NCBI GenBank assembly: GCA_947178165.1
Contig: CAMWXH010000002.1
Span: 28,863-92,862, forward strand
Direction of reading: 5' to 3'
Source: an uncultured Porphyromonadaceae bacterium
GTDB taxonomy: Bacteria; Bacteroidota; Bacteroidia; Bacteroidales; Muribaculaceae
DNA: 64,000 nt
Positions 63,021-64,000 of the stretch are shown here, piece by piece. Under the pieces are notes generated by a model. It did not search any database. It worked only from the letters and a program-made list of their open reading frames with translations, and was not told the DNA's origin. Made by a program: the position numbers and the translations under genes. The stretch's first letter is position 1. Each line of letters starts with the position of its first letter.

Positions 63021-63919
63021 CTTGCCTCGTATAAGTGGTTAGTACGGTTATAGTTCCAAGGTATCTTGTTGAGAATATCAGCATCGAAACCGTCAGCGTT
63101 CAAGATATCCTCGTAATGGACTGTCATTGAAATTACACGCCCGCTTATCTGATTCTCCGATATTTCAAGGGTAAGCACCTTCTCGTCCGGGAAAGTCAGC
63201 TTGGGAATCACCAGCACATTGCGGTAATGCTTCTTGAACTTCTTTGCTGTATTGAGGGAGAAAACAGGAGTAAGCTCAACAGTCTGTGAATTTGTAGCCT
63301 TTACCTCCTTCTTGTCAGTGAGCTTGATTCTCAGTTCTTCTATGTCATACGGTATCTTTGTCTTGTTCTCCAAAGAGTAATCAATGAAAAAGAAATCACC
63401 TATGGAGTAGATGTTGTTTATCACAGCCTTCATGCCGTGCTTCTTGGAGACAATCTGATTGTACTTGCGGCCGCTCCCATAGACAGCCCATGCGTAACGC
63501 GCCATCTCCGCCTCCGGCATGGTAACGTCAGGATTGACGTAAGATTCCAGATCGGTATAAGGGACATAGAGAACCGAGGCTGCCGAAGTCGGAGTAGCGG
63601 TATAAATCACATCATACTGCGCGATATGTCTCTCACCGATAAGGGTAAGGGTGCCGATAAACTCATTGTCGCGGAACTGAGCTGGACGGTTGTCAGGATC
63701 CGGGTCATCCTGCCCCTCGATGAAAGGCTTGATGCGGACGATATTGTCATTACACTGGTTCCCGGCAATCTTGGTAGTGGAGATATCCACCATCTTCACA
63801 TTCTCCGGCATCACGATATGGGTTGTTACCTCGTCGTTGACAAAGATCCTGTTCTTTGCCGAAACGCCTGCGGCACAGGCCACCATAGCCAGAGCCGCCA
63901 TATATAATTTAAGTTTCAT
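63017..63919 (-). CDS. traN: Conjugative transposon protein TraN (DUF4138)
   Basis: A 300-aa protein from the ATG at 63919 (MKLKLYMAALAMVACAAGVSA, a signal peptide); a longer frame adds 7 codons. DUF4138 features are IVMPENVKMVDISTTKIAGN, NIVRIKP, GTLTLIGERHIAQYDVIY and MARYAWAVYG. It is the VirB9-like outer-membrane core component of Bacteroidetes conjugation. It is first of the operon within the window; the rest of the tra genes would lie beyond 64 kb. Confidence 0.85.
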   Translation of the reverse strand: MKLKLYMAALAMVACAAGVSAKNRIFVNDEVTTHIVMPENVKMVDISTTKIAGNQCNDNIVRIKPFIEGQDDPDPDNRPAQFRDNEFIGTLTLIGERHIAQYDVIYTATPTSAASVLYVPYTDLESYVNPDVTMPEAEMARYAWAVYGSGRKYNQIVSKKHGMKAVINNIYSIGDFFFIDYSLENKTKIPYDIEELRIKLTDKKEVKATNSQTVELTPVFSLNTAKKFKKHYRNVLVIPKLTFPDEKVLTLEISENQISGRVISMTVHYEDILNADGFDADILNKIPWNYNRTNHLYEAR

Positions 63920-64000
63920 AAAAATCTTTGCTATTGTCATGTTAGATTAATAATCAACCATACTACCATTCACATTTATGATTACGCTACAATACATATC

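Noticed and set aside
1-64000. CRISPR array, rRNA or tRNA genes
   Set aside because: No regularly spaced repeats and no tRNA or rRNA-like segments were seen in the few intergenic gaps.

Overview
The window reads as Bacteroidales DNA. Promoters have the Bacteroidetes form (TTTG, about 19 bases, TAnnTTTG). The left edge holds a BspA-like leucine-rich-repeat surface protein with a Por-type C-terminal tail. The right end carries a Bacteroidetes conjugation set (TraN/DUF4138, TraO, TraG/VirD4, TraX). A gut Bacteroidales such as a Muribaculaceae member is a plausible host, but that is inference. The whole stretch looks like an integrative conjugative element, or stacked elements, loaded with antiphage and stress genes. 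No integrase, att site, rRNA or tRNA was seen.

Layout. 0-1.5 kb: 3' part of the BspA-like gene. 1.7-5.2 kb: small accessory genes, namely two paralogous short antitoxin-like genes (one before a glyoxalase-fold protein, one before a zeta-type toxin kinase), a truncated pcfK-like remnant, three small minus-strand ICE-type genes, and two copies of a ~190 bp leader repeat. 5.3-8.1 kb, minus strand: a compact CBASS operon of Cap5 (HNH-SAVED nuclease) and a CD-NTase with a ubiquitin-E2-like domain fused to its C-terminus. 8.1-8.7 kb: divergent control region with a promoter for each side and a short promoter-to-terminator unit that may encode a small RNA antisense to the CBASS leader.

8.7-33.9 kb, plus strand: a BREX operon, HTH regulator-brxA-brxB-brxC-pglX-[DUF3791-DUF3990-DUF3791, WG-repeat protein, GNAT-TPR]-giant GHKL ATPase/SF1 helicase-pglZ-brxL, almost all genes touching or overlapping. 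33.9-48 kb, plus strand: a TerY-P-like module of zinc-ribbon protein, kinase, VWA, PP2C phosphatase, zinc-finger/PH-like protein, methyltransferase-RecQ fusion, membrane-tailed coiled coil, second VWA, DUF1848, an ExoIII homologue lacking two key catalytic residues, a 56-aa acidic protein and a membrane protein with a basic tail. Its first gene overlaps brxL, yet a promoter-like box lies before the kinase. 48-49.7 kb: a RecD2-like fragment, a caspase-like protein, a DUF2493 protein and a phosphoribosyltransferase-like protein.

50-64 kb, mostly minus strand: ICE backbone with traN-traO-traG-traX, DUF4099/DUF3945 proteins (one with a MutS domain I-like N-terminus), an ArdC-like antirestriction metalloprotease, a Toprim primase-like protein, a secreted conjugation protein, a zinc-ribbon protein, a lipoprotein and a histone H1-like protein. 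A secreted glucosaminidase and a DUF4143 ATPase interrupt on the plus strand.

The parts form layers: BREX would mark self DNA and block phage replication, CBASS would give abortive DNA degradation through cyclic nucleotides, and the TerY-P module looks like a phospho-signalling and DNA-processing system. The two most unusual items are the CD-NTase-E2 fusion and the continuous BREX/TerY-P supercluster with its GHKL-helicase and pseudo-nuclease.
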